Shown here in pieces: positions 1 to 10,305 of a stretch of 64,000 nucleotides of DNA. The DNA lies in assembly GCF_038002605.1 (NCBI RefSeq), contig NZ_JBBOCT010000001.1, positions 4,278,001 through 4,342,000 of the forward strand, written 5' to 3'. The notes beneath the pieces are model-generated. The model saw nothing but the letters and a program-made list of their open reading frames with translations. It was not told the origin of the DNA and ran no database searches. Positions within the stretch are counted from its first letter, which is position 1. Each line of letters starts with the position of its first letter. The stretch is from Bacillus sp. FSL K6-3431. Lineage in GTDB: Bacteria > Bacillota > Bacilli > Bacillales > Bacillaceae_C. Both the position numbers and the translations under genes were made by a program.

Positions 1-907
1 CATGTCTGAAAAAGAATTGATCATCGCTCAAGATCCAAACGGAATGCGGCCCCTCTCGATTGGAAAAGTAGGTGACGCCTATTGTGTAGCATCTGAAACC
101 TGTGCATTCGATCTTATTGGAGCTGAATTTGTTCGCGATGTAGAGCCGGGTGAATTGATTGTTATCAATGATGAAGGTATGCATGCTGAGCGATTTTCAC
201 TTTCCGCTTCAAGTGCTATGTGCACGATGGAATATGTGTATTTCTCTCGTCCTGACAGTGATATTGAAGGCGTAAATGTTCATACTGCGAGAAAAAATCT
301 CGGAAAAATGCTTGCGAGGGAAGCTAATATTGAAGCAGATGTTGTTACAGGAGTACCGGACTCTAGTATTTCGGCGGCGATTGGATTCGCAGAAACAGCA
401 GGGATCCCATATGAACTTGGTTTGATTAAGAATCGTTATGTAGGCCGGACATTTATTAAGCCATCTCAGGAACTGCGTGAACGTGGAGTGAAGATGAAGC
501 TTTCACCAGTAAGAAAAGTCGTAGAAGGCAAACGAGTTGTAATGGTCGATGATTCAATTGTACGTGGTACAACATGTAAACGAATTGTGAGAATGTTGAA
601 AGAGGCTGGAGCGACAGAAGTACATGTGTGTATTAGTTCGCCGCCAATGAAAAACCCTTGTTTTTATGGAATTGATATTTCTTCACATGAAGAATTAATT
701 GCGTCATCCAATACCATAGATGAGATTCGGGAAATTATCGGTGCAGATTCTCTGACATTTTTGAGTGTAGAGGGGACGTTGGAAGCAATCGCAAGAAAAG
801 GTTACGGAAAAGATTGCGGACAATGTATGGCATGTTTCACAGGGGAATATCCGACAGAGATTTATCCGGATACGATGATGCCATACGAAAAGGAATTGAT
901 GAAATAA
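1..907 (+). CDS. purF: Amidophosphoribosyltransferase, C-terminal 301 residues (5' end outside window)
   Basis: This enzyme makes phosphoribosylamine from PRPP and glutamine, the first committed step of purine synthesis. Only the C-terminal part is present, because the frame is open at base 1. The PRPP-binding signature VVMVDDSIVRGTT lies at residues 179-191 of the fragment. Cys74, Cys220 and the C-G-Q-C pair at 272-275 are in the places of the four cysteines that bind the 4Fe-4S cluster in the B. subtilis enzyme. The N-terminal glutaminase domain is mostly missing. It is first in the run purF-purM-purN-purH-purD, all on the same strand. The identification is secure from family motifs and from the neighbours. 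Confidence 0.96.
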   Translation, partial: MSEKELIIAQDPNGMRPLSIGKVGDAYCVASETCAFDLIGAEFVRDVEPGELIVINDEGMHAERFSLSASSAMCTMEYVYFSRPDSDIEGVNVHTARKNLGKMLAREANIEADVVTGVPDSSISAAIGFAETAGIPYELGLIKNRYVGRTFIKPSQELRERGVKMKLSPVRKVVEGKRVVMVDDSIVRGTTCKRIVRMLKEAGATEVHVCISSPPMKNPCFYGIDISSHEELIASSNTIDEIREIIGADSLTFLSVEGTLEAIARKGYGKDCGQCMACFTGEYPTEIYPDTMMPYEKELMK

Positions 908-987
908 ATTCGTAAGTGACGGTATTACTACGGAAGTCTAGAAAGTGATGTCCAAACAGACTAAATGTAGGAAAATGCAAATAAAGA

Positions 988-1046
988 GGCATATCGGCTA
1001 GGGTCCGCACATTTTGTGGCGACACCGATATGCCCCACATCATGTG
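988..1046. repeat. Hairpin repeat between purF and purM
   Basis: A 10-bp perfect inverted repeat (GGCATATCGG at 988-997, CCGATATGCC at 1025-1034) encloses a second, weaker stem. It is followed at once by a small CCACATCATGTGG hairpin. No T-run follows, so it does not look like a terminator. The inner part resembles the CGGCTA...CGCCACG...CGCCGATGT core of the repeat at 16475-16834, so it may be a relict of that family. Confidence 0.55.
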
Positions 1047-1074
1047 GTCAAAAAATCACTAGGGGGCAATTAGG

Positions 1075-2118
1075 ATGGCGAATGCCTACCAGAAAGCTGG
1101 CGTCAATATTGAAGCTGGATATGAAGCGGTTGAAAAAATAAAGAAACATACGAAAAGAACATTGCGCCCGGGAGTTATGGGGCAACTTGGAAGTTTCGGT
1201 GGCGTCTTTGATTTGTCTGAGCTGAAATTAAAAGAACCAGTACTTGTTTCAGGGACTGATGGAGTTGGTACAAAGCTAAAGCTTGCTTTCATGATGGATA
1301 AGCATGACACGATTGGCATCGATTGTGTAGCGATGTGTGTGAATGATATTGTTGTCCAAGGAGCAGAGCCACTTTATTTTCTTGACTATGTTGCGCTTGG
1401 AAAAGCAGTTCCCGATAAAATTGAGCAGATCGTAAGTGGCATCGCTGATGGTTGTGAAAAAGCTGGATGTGCACTAATTGGTGGCGAGACTGCAGAAATG
1501 CCGGGTTTGTATGCGGAGGATGAGTATGATTTAGCAGGATTCTCCGTTGGTGCTTGCGAGAAATCTGAATTGATCACTGGGGAAGCTATTCAAGAAGGTG
1601 ATGTACTAATTGGACTAGCTTCAAGCGGAATCCACAGCAATGGCTATTCACTTGTTAGAAAAGTATTTCTTGAGGATCAAGGATTTAAACTAGATGCTAA
1701 ATTACCTGAGCTATCAGATAGCCTAGGTAATGAATTATTGAAACCAACAAGAATATATGCAAAACAAATTATAGCTGCACTAAAAGAATTTAACATTCAC
1801 AGCATGTCCCATATAACTGGTGGGGGTTTTATTGAAAATATACCAAGGATGCTACCTGATGGATTTGGTGCTGTAGTTAATAAAGGATCATGGCCTGTTT
1901 TACCGATATTCCAAGCCCTTGAAAAATATGGAGATATTAATAGCGAAGAAATGTACAATATTTTTAATATGGGTATTGGTTTCGTTGTTGCTGTTGACGC
2001 TAAAATTGCGGATGAAGTAACTAGATTCTTTATTGAACAGGGCGAAAAGGCTTATAAAATTGGTTCTGTCGTTAAAGGAGAGGGCGTTCAGTTCGTGAAT
2101 GCGGAGGTCGATAAGTGA
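1075..2118 (+). CDS. purM: Phosphoribosylformylglycinamidine cyclo-ligase (AIR synthetase)
   Basis: PurM closes the imidazole ring of FGAM with ATP to give aminoimidazole ribotide. The protein is 347 residues, the usual length. It has the N-terminal [13 protein letters not shown] motif at 59-71, GGETAEMPG near 137, and [12 protein letters not shown] near 182, all typical of the PurM/PurL ATP-binding fold. The start is ATG 1075 behind AGGGGG. The stop overlaps the purN start by 4 bases (GTGA), which suggests translational coupling. Confidence 0.97.
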   Translation: MANAYQKAGVNIEAGYEAVEKIKKHTKRTLRPGVMGQLGSFGGVFDLSELKLKEPVLVSGTDGVGTKLKLAFMMDKHDTIGIDCVAMCVNDIVVQGAEPLYFLDYVALGKAVPDKIEQIVSGIADGCEKAGCALIGGETAEMPGLYAEDEYDLAGFSVGACEKSELITGEAIQEGDVLIGLASSGIHSNGYSLVRKVFLEDQGFKLDAKLPELSDSLGNELLKPTRIYAKQIIAALKEFNIHSMSHITGGGFIENIPRMLPDGFGAVVNKGSWPVLPIFQALEKYGDINSEEMYNIFNMGIGFVVAVDAKIADEVTRFFIEQGEKAYKIGSVVKGEGVQFVNAEVDK

Positions 2119-2690
2119 AAAAGATAGCTGTATTCGCTTCAGGTACTGGAAGTAACTTTCAAGCTATTATTGACGCCGTTACAGCAAATAAGCTACATGT
2201 AGATGTAGCTTTGCTTGTGTGTGATAGACCAAATGCTGAGGTAGTCGTTAAAGCTGAGCTGGCGGAAGTACCAGTATTTGCATTTGAACCGAAACAATTT
2301 ACATCAAAAGCAGCATTTGAGCAGGAGATTATTCACCAGCTTGAGCAGAACGATGTCGAATTTATCGTACTTGCCGGATATATGAGATTAGTTGGGCCGA
2401 CGCTGCTTACTGCATTTGCAAATAAAATTATTAATATCCACCCATCCCTACTACCTGCTTTTGCTGGCAAGGATGCAATTGGCCAAGCTGTGCAAGCAGG
2501 TGTAAAAATAACCGGTGTGACAATTCATTTTGTTGATGAAGGGATGGATACCGGTCCAATAATTGCACAGAAAGCGGTAGAGCTGGCAGATGAAGACGAA
2601 CTTTCCGATGTAACCCGCAAGATTCATGAGATAGAACATATCTTTTATCCAGAAACATTAGAAAAATTACTCGGGAAAAAAGTTCAATGA
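2115..2690 (+). CDS. purN: Phosphoribosylglycinamide formyltransferase
   Basis: PurN transfers a formyl group from 10-formyl-tetrahydrofolate to GAR. The 191-residue protein has the glycine-rich [12 protein letters not shown] segment at 7-18, the catalytic [10 protein letters not shown] motif near 106-115, and [16 protein letters not shown] with the conserved Asp. It starts with GTG 2115, overlapping the purM stop by 4 bases. It ends 23 bases before the preferred purH start. Length and motifs match the standard monomeric enzyme. Confidence 0.97.
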   Translation: MKKIAVFASGTGSNFQAIIDAVTANKLHVDVALLVCDRPNAEVVVKAELAEVPVFAFEPKQFTSKAAFEQEIIHQLEQNDVEFIVLAGYMRLVGPTLLTAFANKIINIHPSLLPAFAGKDAIGQAVQAGVKITGVTIHFVDEGMDTGPIIAQKAVELADEDELSDVTRKIHEIEHIFYPETLEKLLGKKVQ

Positions 2691-2713
2691 AAAAATCCGG
2701 AGGGGTGACCAAT

Positions 2714-4246
2714 ATGAAAAGAGCACTTATCAGTGTATCGGATAAAACAGGTGTTGTTGAATTTACGAAAGAACTAATAGAACTTGGCTTTGAAATTTTG
2801 TCGACTGGTGGTACGAAGAAGGCGCTAGAAGCAGCGGGATTGGATGTTAAAGGTGTAGATGATGTTACTGGTTTTCCAGAAATTTTGGAAGGGCGCGTAA
2901 AGACACTTCATCCTGTTATCCATGGTGGCCTTTTAGCGAAACAAAATGATCCAAGCCATATGGAACAATTGGCTGAACAAGGCATCCAACCAATCCATTT
3001 AGTATGCGTAAATTTATATCCGTTTCAGCAGACCATTGCAAAACCAAATGTAACAGCAGAAGATGCAATTGAGAATATTGATATCGGTGGTCCAACGATG
3101 TTACGGGCATCAGCAAAAAATCATGAATATATTACAGTACTAGTCGATTCTGTAGATTATGATCAAGTACTTGCTGAATTACGTGATCAAGGTGATGTGT
3201 CAAAAGAAACAAAGCGAAGACTTGCAGCAAAAGTATTTCGTCATACTGCAGCATATGATGCCCATATCGCTGAATATATGACAGAGCTTGCTGGTGAAGC
3301 TGAGCCCGAACGTGTCACATTTACATATGAATTAAAACAAACATTGCGCTACGGAGAGAATCCACACCAAAAAGCAGCTTTTTATAGCTTACCACTTGGT
3401 TCTGAATTTTCGATTGCTAACGCTCGTCAATATCATGGTAAGGAGCTTTCTTACAATAATATACATGATGCAGATGCAGCTTTACAGATTGTAAAGGATT
3501 TTGCTGAGCCTGCTGCGGTAGCGGTCAAGCATATGAATCCATGTGGAGTGGGAGTTGGAACTAATTCCTCGGACGCCTTTAAAAAGGCTTATGATGCGGA
3601 CCCGACATCGATTTTTGGAGGTATTATTGCGTTTAATCGCCTAGTCGATGTGGAAGCGGCAAAACAATTGAGTGAAATTTTCTTGGAAATCATCATTGCC
3701 CCAGCGTTTACAGATGAAGCGTTAGAAATTTTAACAGCTAAGAAAAATATTCGTTTACTGACGATTCCATTTGACCAGACGAAGAAAAACGAGAAAATGT
3801 TAACTTCAGTTGAGGGTGGCTTGCTCATTCAGGATCAAGATGCGCTAACTTATGAAGATGCGAATATTTCCATTCCAACAAAGCGTGAGCCAACAGAGGA
3901 AGAGTTAGCTGCGTTAAAATTAGCTTGGAAAGTTGTAAAACATGTAAAATCGAATGCAATTGTAGTTGCAAGTAATGATCGAACAATTGGTGTTGGTGCC
4001 GGACAAATGAACCGTGTTGGCGCGGCGAAAATTGCATTGGAACAAGCTGGTGAACAAGCGAAAGGTGCAGTTCTAGCTTCAGATGCATTCTTCCCTATGA
4101 GTGACACAGTAGAAGCAGCAGCGCAGGCAGGCATTACTGCCATCATCCAACCTGGTGGCTCAATCCGCGATGAAGAATCGATCAAAGTAGCAGACGAATA
4201 TGGCATCGCAATGATTCTAACAGGGGTACGTCATTTTAAACACTAG
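2714..4246 (+). CDS. purH: Bifunctional AICAR transformylase / IMP cyclohydrolase
   Basis: PurH carries out the last two steps to IMP. The N-terminal MGS-like cyclohydrolase domain begins [12 protein letters not shown] and contains [14 protein letters not shown]. The C-terminal transformylase domain has [10 protein letters not shown] and KHMNPCGVG. The frame is open from 2687, but I prefer ATG 2714, because GGAGGGG at 2699-2705 stands 8 bases before it and the protein then begins MKRALIS as in relatives. This gives 510 residues. It is followed by a hairpin repeat before purD. Confidence 0.95.
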   Translation: MKRALISVSDKTGVVEFTKELIELGFEILSTGGTKKALEAAGLDVKGVDDVTGFPEILEGRVKTLHPVIHGGLLAKQNDPSHMEQLAEQGIQPIHLVCVNLYPFQQTIAKPNVTAEDAIENIDIGGPTMLRASAKNHEYITVLVDSVDYDQVLAELRDQGDVSKETKRRLAAKVFRHTAAYDAHIAEYMTELAGEAEPERVTFTYELKQTLRYGENPHQKAAFYSLPLGSEFSIANARQYHGKELSYNNIHDADAALQIVKDFAEPAAVAVKHMNPCGVGVGTNSSDAFKKAYDADPTSIFGGIIAFNRLVDVEAAKQLSEIFLEIIIAPAFTDEALEILTAKKNIRLLTIPFDQTKKNEKMLTSVEGGLLIQDQDALTYEDANISIPTKREPTEEELAALKLAWKVVKHVKSNAIVVASNDRTIGVGAGQMNRVGAAKIALEQAGEQAKGAVLASDAFFPMSDTVEAAAQAGITAIIQPGGSIRDEESIKVADEYGIAMILTGVRHFKH

Positions 4247-4258
4247 TAATAGAAAAAA

Positions 4259-4318
4259 GGGGTCTGACCCCCATCACTTTAAAGTGCTAATACATTAATG
4301 AGGTGGGGGTCAGACCCC
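4259..4318. repeat. GGGGTCTGACCCCC hairpin repeat between purH and purD
   Basis: A 17-bp near-perfect inverted repeat (GGGGTCTGACCCCCATC and GGTGGGGGTCAGACCCC) flanks an A/T-rich loop with its own CACTTTAAAGTG palindrome. No T-run follows, so complete termination ahead of purD is unlikely. Such GGTCTGACC hairpins recur in Bacillus-like genomes. It may stabilise the upstream mRNA or partly attenuate purD. Confidence 0.7.
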
Positions 4319-4328
4319 GCCTTAATAA

Positions 4329-5606
<1,278 letters not shown>

Positions 5607-5651
5607 TGAAAGATAGACATTGTCATAGATATTAAATATTTATTAAACTTA

Positions 5652-5836
5652 CATTCAGCAGAAGTCCCCCACTTCTATAAGTGGCGGGATGAATGCGATT
5701 TACCTCATTCAGTGGGAGTGCAAACTCCGGATGAATGAAGTGAAAGCCTCCGGCGGATGTCACAGATTTTCAGAGGAAGTTTATCGAGCAAGCTCGATAA
5801 AATCTGGACGCAATTCTCGCCAAGGCGTAATTGATT
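5652..5836 (+). repeat. Structured element C, copy 1 (three-hairpin, possible orphan transposon-derived RNA)
   Basis: This 185-base non-coding block folds on paper into three strong hairpins. The first, at 5652-5695, has outer arms CATTCA/TGAATG and inner arms CCACTT/AAGTGG. The second, at 5705-5738, has arms TCATTCA/TGAATGA and GGAGT/ACTCC. The third, at 5763-5806, has arms CAGATTTT/AAAATCTG around TTTATCGAGC/GCTCGATAAA. A diverged second copy lies at 21977-22156. No coding frame links it to a protein. IS605-type right ends with guide RNAs look similar, but that link is inference. Confidence 0.65.
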
Positions 5837-5865
5837 ATAAAATGAATGCCTCTATACTATTTTAA

Positions 5866-5911
5866 ATAAAGCCAGATAAAACGTGTCAATGGCGTTTGCC
5901 TGGCTTTTTTT
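5866..5911 (+). terminator. Rho-independent terminator of the purine operon
   Basis: AAAGCCAG at 5868-5875 pairs with CTGGCTTT at 5900-5907 and runs into seven T residues. It stands 260 bases after purD, behind element C, and before the yerA promoter region. Confidence 0.8.
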
Positions 5912-5994
5912 CATACAATAGAAAAAGTACTTTGTCTCATTATGATACCCAAGATACAATACCTATTGACATCTGCGCATAAAACCAGCTCACT

Positions 5995-6008
5995 TGATAA
6001 CGTTTTCA
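5995..6008 (-). promoter_or_regulatory. Candidate cre (CcpA) site upstream of yerA
   Basis: Read on the minus strand, TGAAAACGTTATCA fits the catabolite-responsive element pattern TGWAANCGNTNWCA. It lies about 100 bases before yerA and 58 bases before a TATAGT -10-like hexamer at 6066-6071. A role in carbon control of yerA is inference. Confidence 0.45.
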
Positions 6009-6106
6009 CAAAATGTTAATAATTCAGTGTAAAACATTAATGTGTTAAACAGATTAATATGTTAGTATAGTTTTATAAAGGAAGATTGGTTTTTAGGAGG
6101 GGTATT

Positions 6107-7849
6107 ATGTTAGAACAAAAATATAGATGGAAAAACAAACAAATACGTGAACAAGTAGCGGTCGTTGACGGTAAGAAAGCACCGACAATTCTTTTAATAA
6201 ATGCTCGTTTTTTACATTCGATACTTCGTAGCTGGATTACAGCTAATATATGGATACACAATGATCGAATTGTTTATATTGGTGAAGAACTTCCAGAGGT
6301 AACGGTACATTGTGAAATTATTGATTGTGCAGGACTTACACTTGTTCCGGGTTACATGGAACCACATGTGCACCCATCACAATTATATAACCCACAAACA
6401 TTTGCACGATATGCAGCTCAAACTGGCACAACAACTATAATAAACGACAACTTAGCAGTTCTTTTACAATTAAACAAAAAGAAAGCGTTTTCTTTAATAA
6501 GTGAATTAAATGAAGGTTCTGTCAGCATGTATTGGTGGAGTCGTTACGATTCGCAAACCGAATTAAATTGTGAGGAAGTAATATTTTCAAACGGGGATAT
6601 TCTATCGTGGCTTGAACATGATTTAGTTGTCCAGGGGGGGGAGTTGACTGGATGGCCAAAGTTGCTCGATGGTGATGATTTAATGCTCCATTGGATTCAA
6701 GAAACGAAAAGACTAGGAAAAAAGGTGGAAGGACATTTTCCAGGCGCATCTGATAAAACACTTGCAAAAATGAAATTATTCGGAGTAGATGCCGATCATG
6801 AATCAATGACAGGGAATGATGTATATAAGCGTCTTATGAATGGTTATCATGTTTCCTTACGACATTCTTCGATCAGGCCAGATTTGCCAATTTTATTAAA
6901 AGAAATGAATGAGCTCGGACTTAATCAATATGATTCTATGCTTTTTACAACGGATGGTTCATCACCGGCTTTTTATAAACAAGGTATTATGGATATGATG
7001 ATTCGCATTGCATTGGAAAATGATGTACCAATCATTGATGCTTATCATATGGCTTCATACAATGTAGCTCGCCACTATAATCTTTTACACCATCATGGCA
7101 TGATCGCTACCGGGCGAGTTGCAAATATTAACTTTTTGAAAAGTGAACATGATCCTACGCCTTTATCTGTACTGGCTAAAGGAAAATGGGTAAAGAAAGC
7201 TGGTCAGCAAATACAGCAGGATGATGATATCGATTGGTCAAAATTCGGCTTGAAACCATTGCAGCTAGATTGGGAATTAGAAGAAAGTGATATGCAGTTT
7301 TCTATGCCATTTGGTGTGGAAATGGTAAATGATGTAATTACAAAGCCTTATTCAATTACTATAGATCTAGCGGTAGAAGATCTTTCACATGATCATAATG
7401 AAAGTTACTTCATGCTTTTGGATCGTCATGGTAAATGGCGGATTAATACAATGGTAAAAGGATTCGCAAAAAGTGCAAGTGGTTTTGCATCTTCATTCTC
7501 AAATACTGGCGATATTATTTTAATTGGTAAAAGTAAACAGGATATGTTACTAGCCTTTAAGCGTTTGAAAGAAATTGGCGGCGGGATTGTTTTGGCTGAG
7601 AAAGGAAAAATAATCCATGAAATCCCTCTCTCCCTCTCAGGCGTGATGTCTGAAAAAGAGTTGCCAGACCTGATTAAGGAAGAGGAGATACTGAAGGAAC
7701 TGCTTACTGAAAGGGGATATCCCTTCTCTGACCCAATATATTCGCTATTATTTTTTTCGGCAACGCATTTGCCATATATACGTGTTACGCAACAAGGAAT
7801 GTATGACGTAAAAAATAAAACAATTCTCTTTCCGACTTTAATGCGTTAA
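6107..7849 (+). CDS. yerA: Adenine deaminase-like amidohydrolase (YerA family)
   Basis: This protein belongs to the amidohydrolase superfamily and is close to adenine deaminases. It carries GYMEPHVHPSQLY (metal-binding HxH) near residue 85, EGHFPGA near 215, and a DGSSPAF segment near 290. From ATG 6107, which follows AGGAGGGG, it is 580 residues, the length I recall for B. subtilis YerA. An in-frame start at 6086 would add 7 residues but has no ribosome binding site. The gene order purD-yerA-yerB-yerC is as in B. subtilis. Its true substrate is not settled by sequence. Confidence 0.9.
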   Translation: MLEQKYRWKNKQIREQVAVVDGKKAPTILLINARFLHSILRSWITANIWIHNDRIVYIGEELPEVTVHCEIIDCAGLTLVPGYMEPHVHPSQLYNPQTFARYAAQTGTTTIINDNLAVLLQLNKKKAFSLISELNEGSVSMYWWSRYDSQTELNCEEVIFSNGDILSWLEHDLVVQGGELTGWPKLLDGDDLMLHWIQETKRLGKKVEGHFPGASDKTLAKMKLFGVDADHESMTGNDVYKRLMNGYHVSLRHSSIRPDLPILLKEMNELGLNQYDSMLFTTDGSSPAFYKQGIMDMMIRIALENDVPIIDAYHMASYNVARHYNLLHHHGMIATGRVANINFLKSEHDPTPLSVLAKGKWVKKAGQQIQQDDDIDWSKFGLKPLQLDWELEESDMQFSMPFGVEMVNDVITKPYSITIDLAVEDLSHDHNESYFMLLDRHGKWRINTMVKGFAKSASGFASSFSNTGDIILIGKSKQDMLLAFKRLKEIGGGIVLAEKGKIIHEIPLSLSGVMSEKELPDLIKEEEILKELLTERGYPFSDPIYSLLFFSATHLPYIRVTQQGMYDVKNKTILFPTLMR

Positions 7850-7905
7850 AATAGTAGAATGATATTATTTTTAGAAACGCAAAACGATGGTTTGGAGGAT
7901 GTAAT

Positions 7906-8916
7906 ATGTTATATAGTAGGAGACCATTATTAATAGCGGCAATGGTTGCGCTAGTTTTAACAGCTTGTAGCAAGGAAGAAAACAAATCGGCGGACCCGGA
8001 AAAGAATCCTCAGCAAATAGAAGAAAAGCATCAGTTTCCACTCACAGGTATTGAAACGGACGTAACACCGGAAGGAAGGGCAGTAGCAGTAATGATTAAT
8101 AATCACCCTGCTGCCCGCCCTCAAAATGGACTTAGTGAAGCGGATATTGTATATGAAGTGCTAGCTGAAGGGGAAATAACAAGGCTTTTGGCTATATTTC
8201 AAAGCGAGCAACCTAAAAATATTGGTCCAGTACGTAGTGCTCGAGACTATTTTATTGATCTGGCAAAAGGATATGATAGTTTATATATAGCGCATGGCTA
8301 TAGTCCTGATGCAAAAAAGATATTATCTTCAGGTGATATTGATCATTTAAATGGCATCGAATATGATGGTTCATTATTTAAAAGGGCTTCTTTCCGTAAA
8401 GCACCACATAACTCCTATATAAGTTTTGACAGTATTAAAGAAGGTGCTGCAAATTTAGGATATGATATGAAGCAACCTCCGAAAGGATTAACGTTTCTAG
8501 GCAAAGAAGATAGCGCTAAAGAAGGAAACCCGACGCAGTATATGAAAATTTCTTATAGCCGCAGTACACAATTTACTGCAGAGTATATGTATAATGAAGA
8601 AATGAAAAAATATGAGCGCTATTCTGACGGTATTCAAACGGCTGAATTTGATTCGGAAGATCCTGTATTACTAAGCAATGTCTTTGTGATTGAGGCGAAA
8701 CATTCTGTAATCGATGATGCTGGACGAAGAACAATTGATCTTACTTCAGGTGGTCGCGCTTTTCTATTACAAAAAGGTGTTTCTTATGAAGTAGATTGGA
8801 AAAACGAGGATGGTCAATTGATTCCGTACGTAGATAATAAGCCAGTGGGGCTTGTTCCAGGCAAAACTTGGATCAATATTGTGCCTGAAATGAAGATCGT
8901 ATCATTCGAACAGTAA
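7906..8916 (+). CDS. yerB: DUF3048 lipoprotein YerB
   Basis: A 336-residue secreted lipoprotein. The N-terminus has a positively charged start, a hydrophobic stretch and the lipobox LTAC with Cys21, so it should be anchored on the outer face of the membrane. The rest matches the DUF3048 family, with MINNHPAARPQNGLSEADIVYEVL and a GPVRSARDYF segment. Its biochemical role is unknown. The start at ATG 7906 follows GGAGG. It lies between yerA and yerC, as in B. subtilis. Confidence 0.9.
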   Translation: MLYSRRPLLIAAMVALVLTACSKEENKSADPEKNPQQIEEKHQFPLTGIETDVTPEGRAVAVMINNHPAARPQNGLSEADIVYEVLAEGEITRLLAIFQSEQPKNIGPVRSARDYFIDLAKGYDSLYIAHGYSPDAKKILSSGDIDHLNGIEYDGSLFKRASFRKAPHNSYISFDSIKEGAANLGYDMKQPPKGLTFLGKEDSAKEGNPTQYMKISYSRSTQFTAEYMYNEEMKKYERYSDGIQTAEFDSEDPVLLSNVFVIEAKHSVIDDAGRRTIDLTSGGRAFLLQKGVSYEVDWKNEDGQLIPYVDNKPVGLVPGKTWINIVPEMKIVSFEQ

Positions 8917-8960
8917 GATTATATTCATTCGTCATTTTTGATGAAAAGGAGAGTGATAAT

Positions 8961-9251
8961 ATGCAAATTGAAAAGTTGCGAGGAAAAGAACTAGATCAGC
9001 TGTTTACATCAATACTATCTTTAAAAGATGTAGAAGAATGCTATCGCTTTTTTGATGATTTATGTACAATTAATGAAATTCAATCCCTATCACAACGACT
9101 AGAGGTAGCGAGACTGTTACGTGATGGAAGTACGTATCATAAAATAGAAGAGGAAACCGGTGCAAGTACTGCAACAATTTCTCGAGTAAAGCGATGCCTG
9201 AACTATGGAAATGATACATATGAAATGGTATTAGAAAGAATTCAAGACTAA
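8961..9251 (+). CDS. yerC: TrpR-like helix-turn-helix protein (YerC/YecD family)
   Basis: A 96-residue protein of the TrpR/YerC-YecD family. The C-terminal half has a helix-turn-helix, with SLSQRLEVARLLRDG followed by the recognition segment GASTATISRVKRCL. The start at ATG 8961 follows AAAGGAGAG. Its terminator seems to have been split by the insertion described at 9289-10185. Target genes are unknown. The conserved position next to yerB supports the call. Confidence 0.9.
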   Translation: MQIEKLRGKELDQLFTSILSLKDVEECYRFFDDLCTINEIQSLSQRLEVARLLRDGSTYHKIEEETGASTATISRVKRCLNYGNDTYEMVLERIQD

Positions 9252-9333
9252 AAAACAAAAGTAAAACGAAACCACAGATCTTACTAGGGCACTGAAAAAA
9301 TCCTTTTAATGTAAGGATCTATTATAGAATACT

Positions 9334-9407
9334 GTTGATTTCCGCTCCAGGCGGACGCGTTCCGGGGGGCGTGCGGTGAGCCGCCTCGTCGCTTCGCTCC
9401 TATCAAC
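9334..9407 (+). repeat. MITE family A, short form
   Basis: A 74-bp element begins GTTGATTTCCG and ends ATCAAC, with a very GC-rich middle (CCGGGGGGCGTGCGGTGAGC). It lies 45 bases inside the IS1182-type end, the same arrangement as the copy at 59925-59999. Confidence 0.8.
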
Positions 9408-9589
9408 TTGGTTTTAGTAGTTTTGTTCCATTCAAGCAATCGCAGCAAGGTGCTTTATACATTCTGGGTTATCTGCATGCCAAATAAACCTAACGAATAA
9501 TCACCTTTTTCGCAAGGTTATCTGTGCTATAGTTGAGTTATCTTCTTCTGAATTAGCTTTAGCTGATTCGTAATCATAGAGGATATGTT

Positions 9590-9880
9590 GAATAAGATGA
9601 AACGCGACTTTCAGGAACTTATTCAAACAGGCAATCACCGCAACCTTATGGGGCTTACTCTAAGGTTGCTTTTTTAATTGATTATAATAATCTACAATCC
9701 GATTCTTAGTATTTGCCCGCCATGAGATCATTGACATAACCATGAAATATAGGATTTTCCTAAACTTCCTATTTTCCTTTTTTTGATTCGGACCTGATAC
9801 TGGATCTTGCCGGATTGATGCCGTTGAATATCATTCCTGCGTATGCATTGATGAGTACTAAAAAGGCAAAACAACATCAT
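9590..9880 (-). pseudogene. IS110-family transposase remnant
   Basis: The minus strand encodes pieces of an IS110-type C-terminal domain. Two are FRKILYFMVMSMISW followed by DYYNQLKKQP, and then KPHKVAVIACLNKFL in the same frame beyond an in-frame TAG. Further upstream INAYAGMIFNGINPARSS is in a different frame. Stops and a frameshift show it is dead. The N-terminal catalytic DEDD part is gone. Confidence 0.7.
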
Positions 9881-9948
9881 TGTTTACGCACTTGTTTAAC
9901 ATTGTTAAATGAAAAGCTTTGTTTAACTTCTAGCCAAATTCCCACTGC

Positions 9949-10081
9949 GTTGATTGAAGTGAAAGGTACGAGACTCCTGCGCGAATAACGGGTAACGGGA
10001 GACCCCGCAGGGTGCGTAGCACCACACCGAGGAGGCTCCCGATCCGCCCGCGGAAAGCGAGTACCTAGAACGGAAATCAAC
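9949..10081 (-). repeat. MITE family A, long form
   Basis: A 133-bp element in the opposite orientation to the copy at 9334. It is bounded by GTTGATT and AATCAAC and contains the GAGACTCCTGCG and GGGAGACCCCGCAGG segments that are missing from the short form. Confidence 0.8.
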
Positions 10082-10305
10082 ACTCATATTCGAATAGTCA
10101 TAAAAGGACCTGGTGTGTTTTTCGCCCGTTTTTCTTAATCCTGCTATTAATTTCTTTGAAAAGCCGAATGTTTTTCAGTGGCCTCGATCTTACTAGGCGG
10201 TTTTTTTGCATTAGTAAGGAAATCTTCACTTTCTATACAGGAATTGCGTGGCAAAATGCTATAATGTAGTATGGAATAGGAAATAGATTGGAGGATTTAT
10301 CATAT

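Larger units (their letters stand above)
9277..10197. mobile_element. Decayed composite insertion in the yerC terminator, with 12-bp direct repeats
   Basis: GATCTTACTAGG occurs at 9277-9288 and again at 10186-10197. Just inside are inverted ends GCACTGAAAAA and TTTTTCAGTGGC, the same ends as the IS1182 remnant at 59880-60685. Joining the flanks restores AAACCAC-loop-GCGGTTTTTTT, a plausible terminator for yerC, so the duplicated segment is the terminator loop. The interior holds two MITE copies (9334-9407, 9949-10081) and an IS110-type transposase relic on the minus strand. No IS1182 coding sequence remains. Confidence 0.7.

Noticed and set aside
3850..4206. A 118-codon frame antisense to purH
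   Set aside because: It lies completely inside a conserved gene on the other strand and has no ribosome binding site.
5966..5971. TTGACA as a possible -35 element for yerA
   Set aside because: There is no -10 hexamer at 16-18 bases downstream (CTCACT). The better -10-like box, TATAGT at 6066, is too far away.
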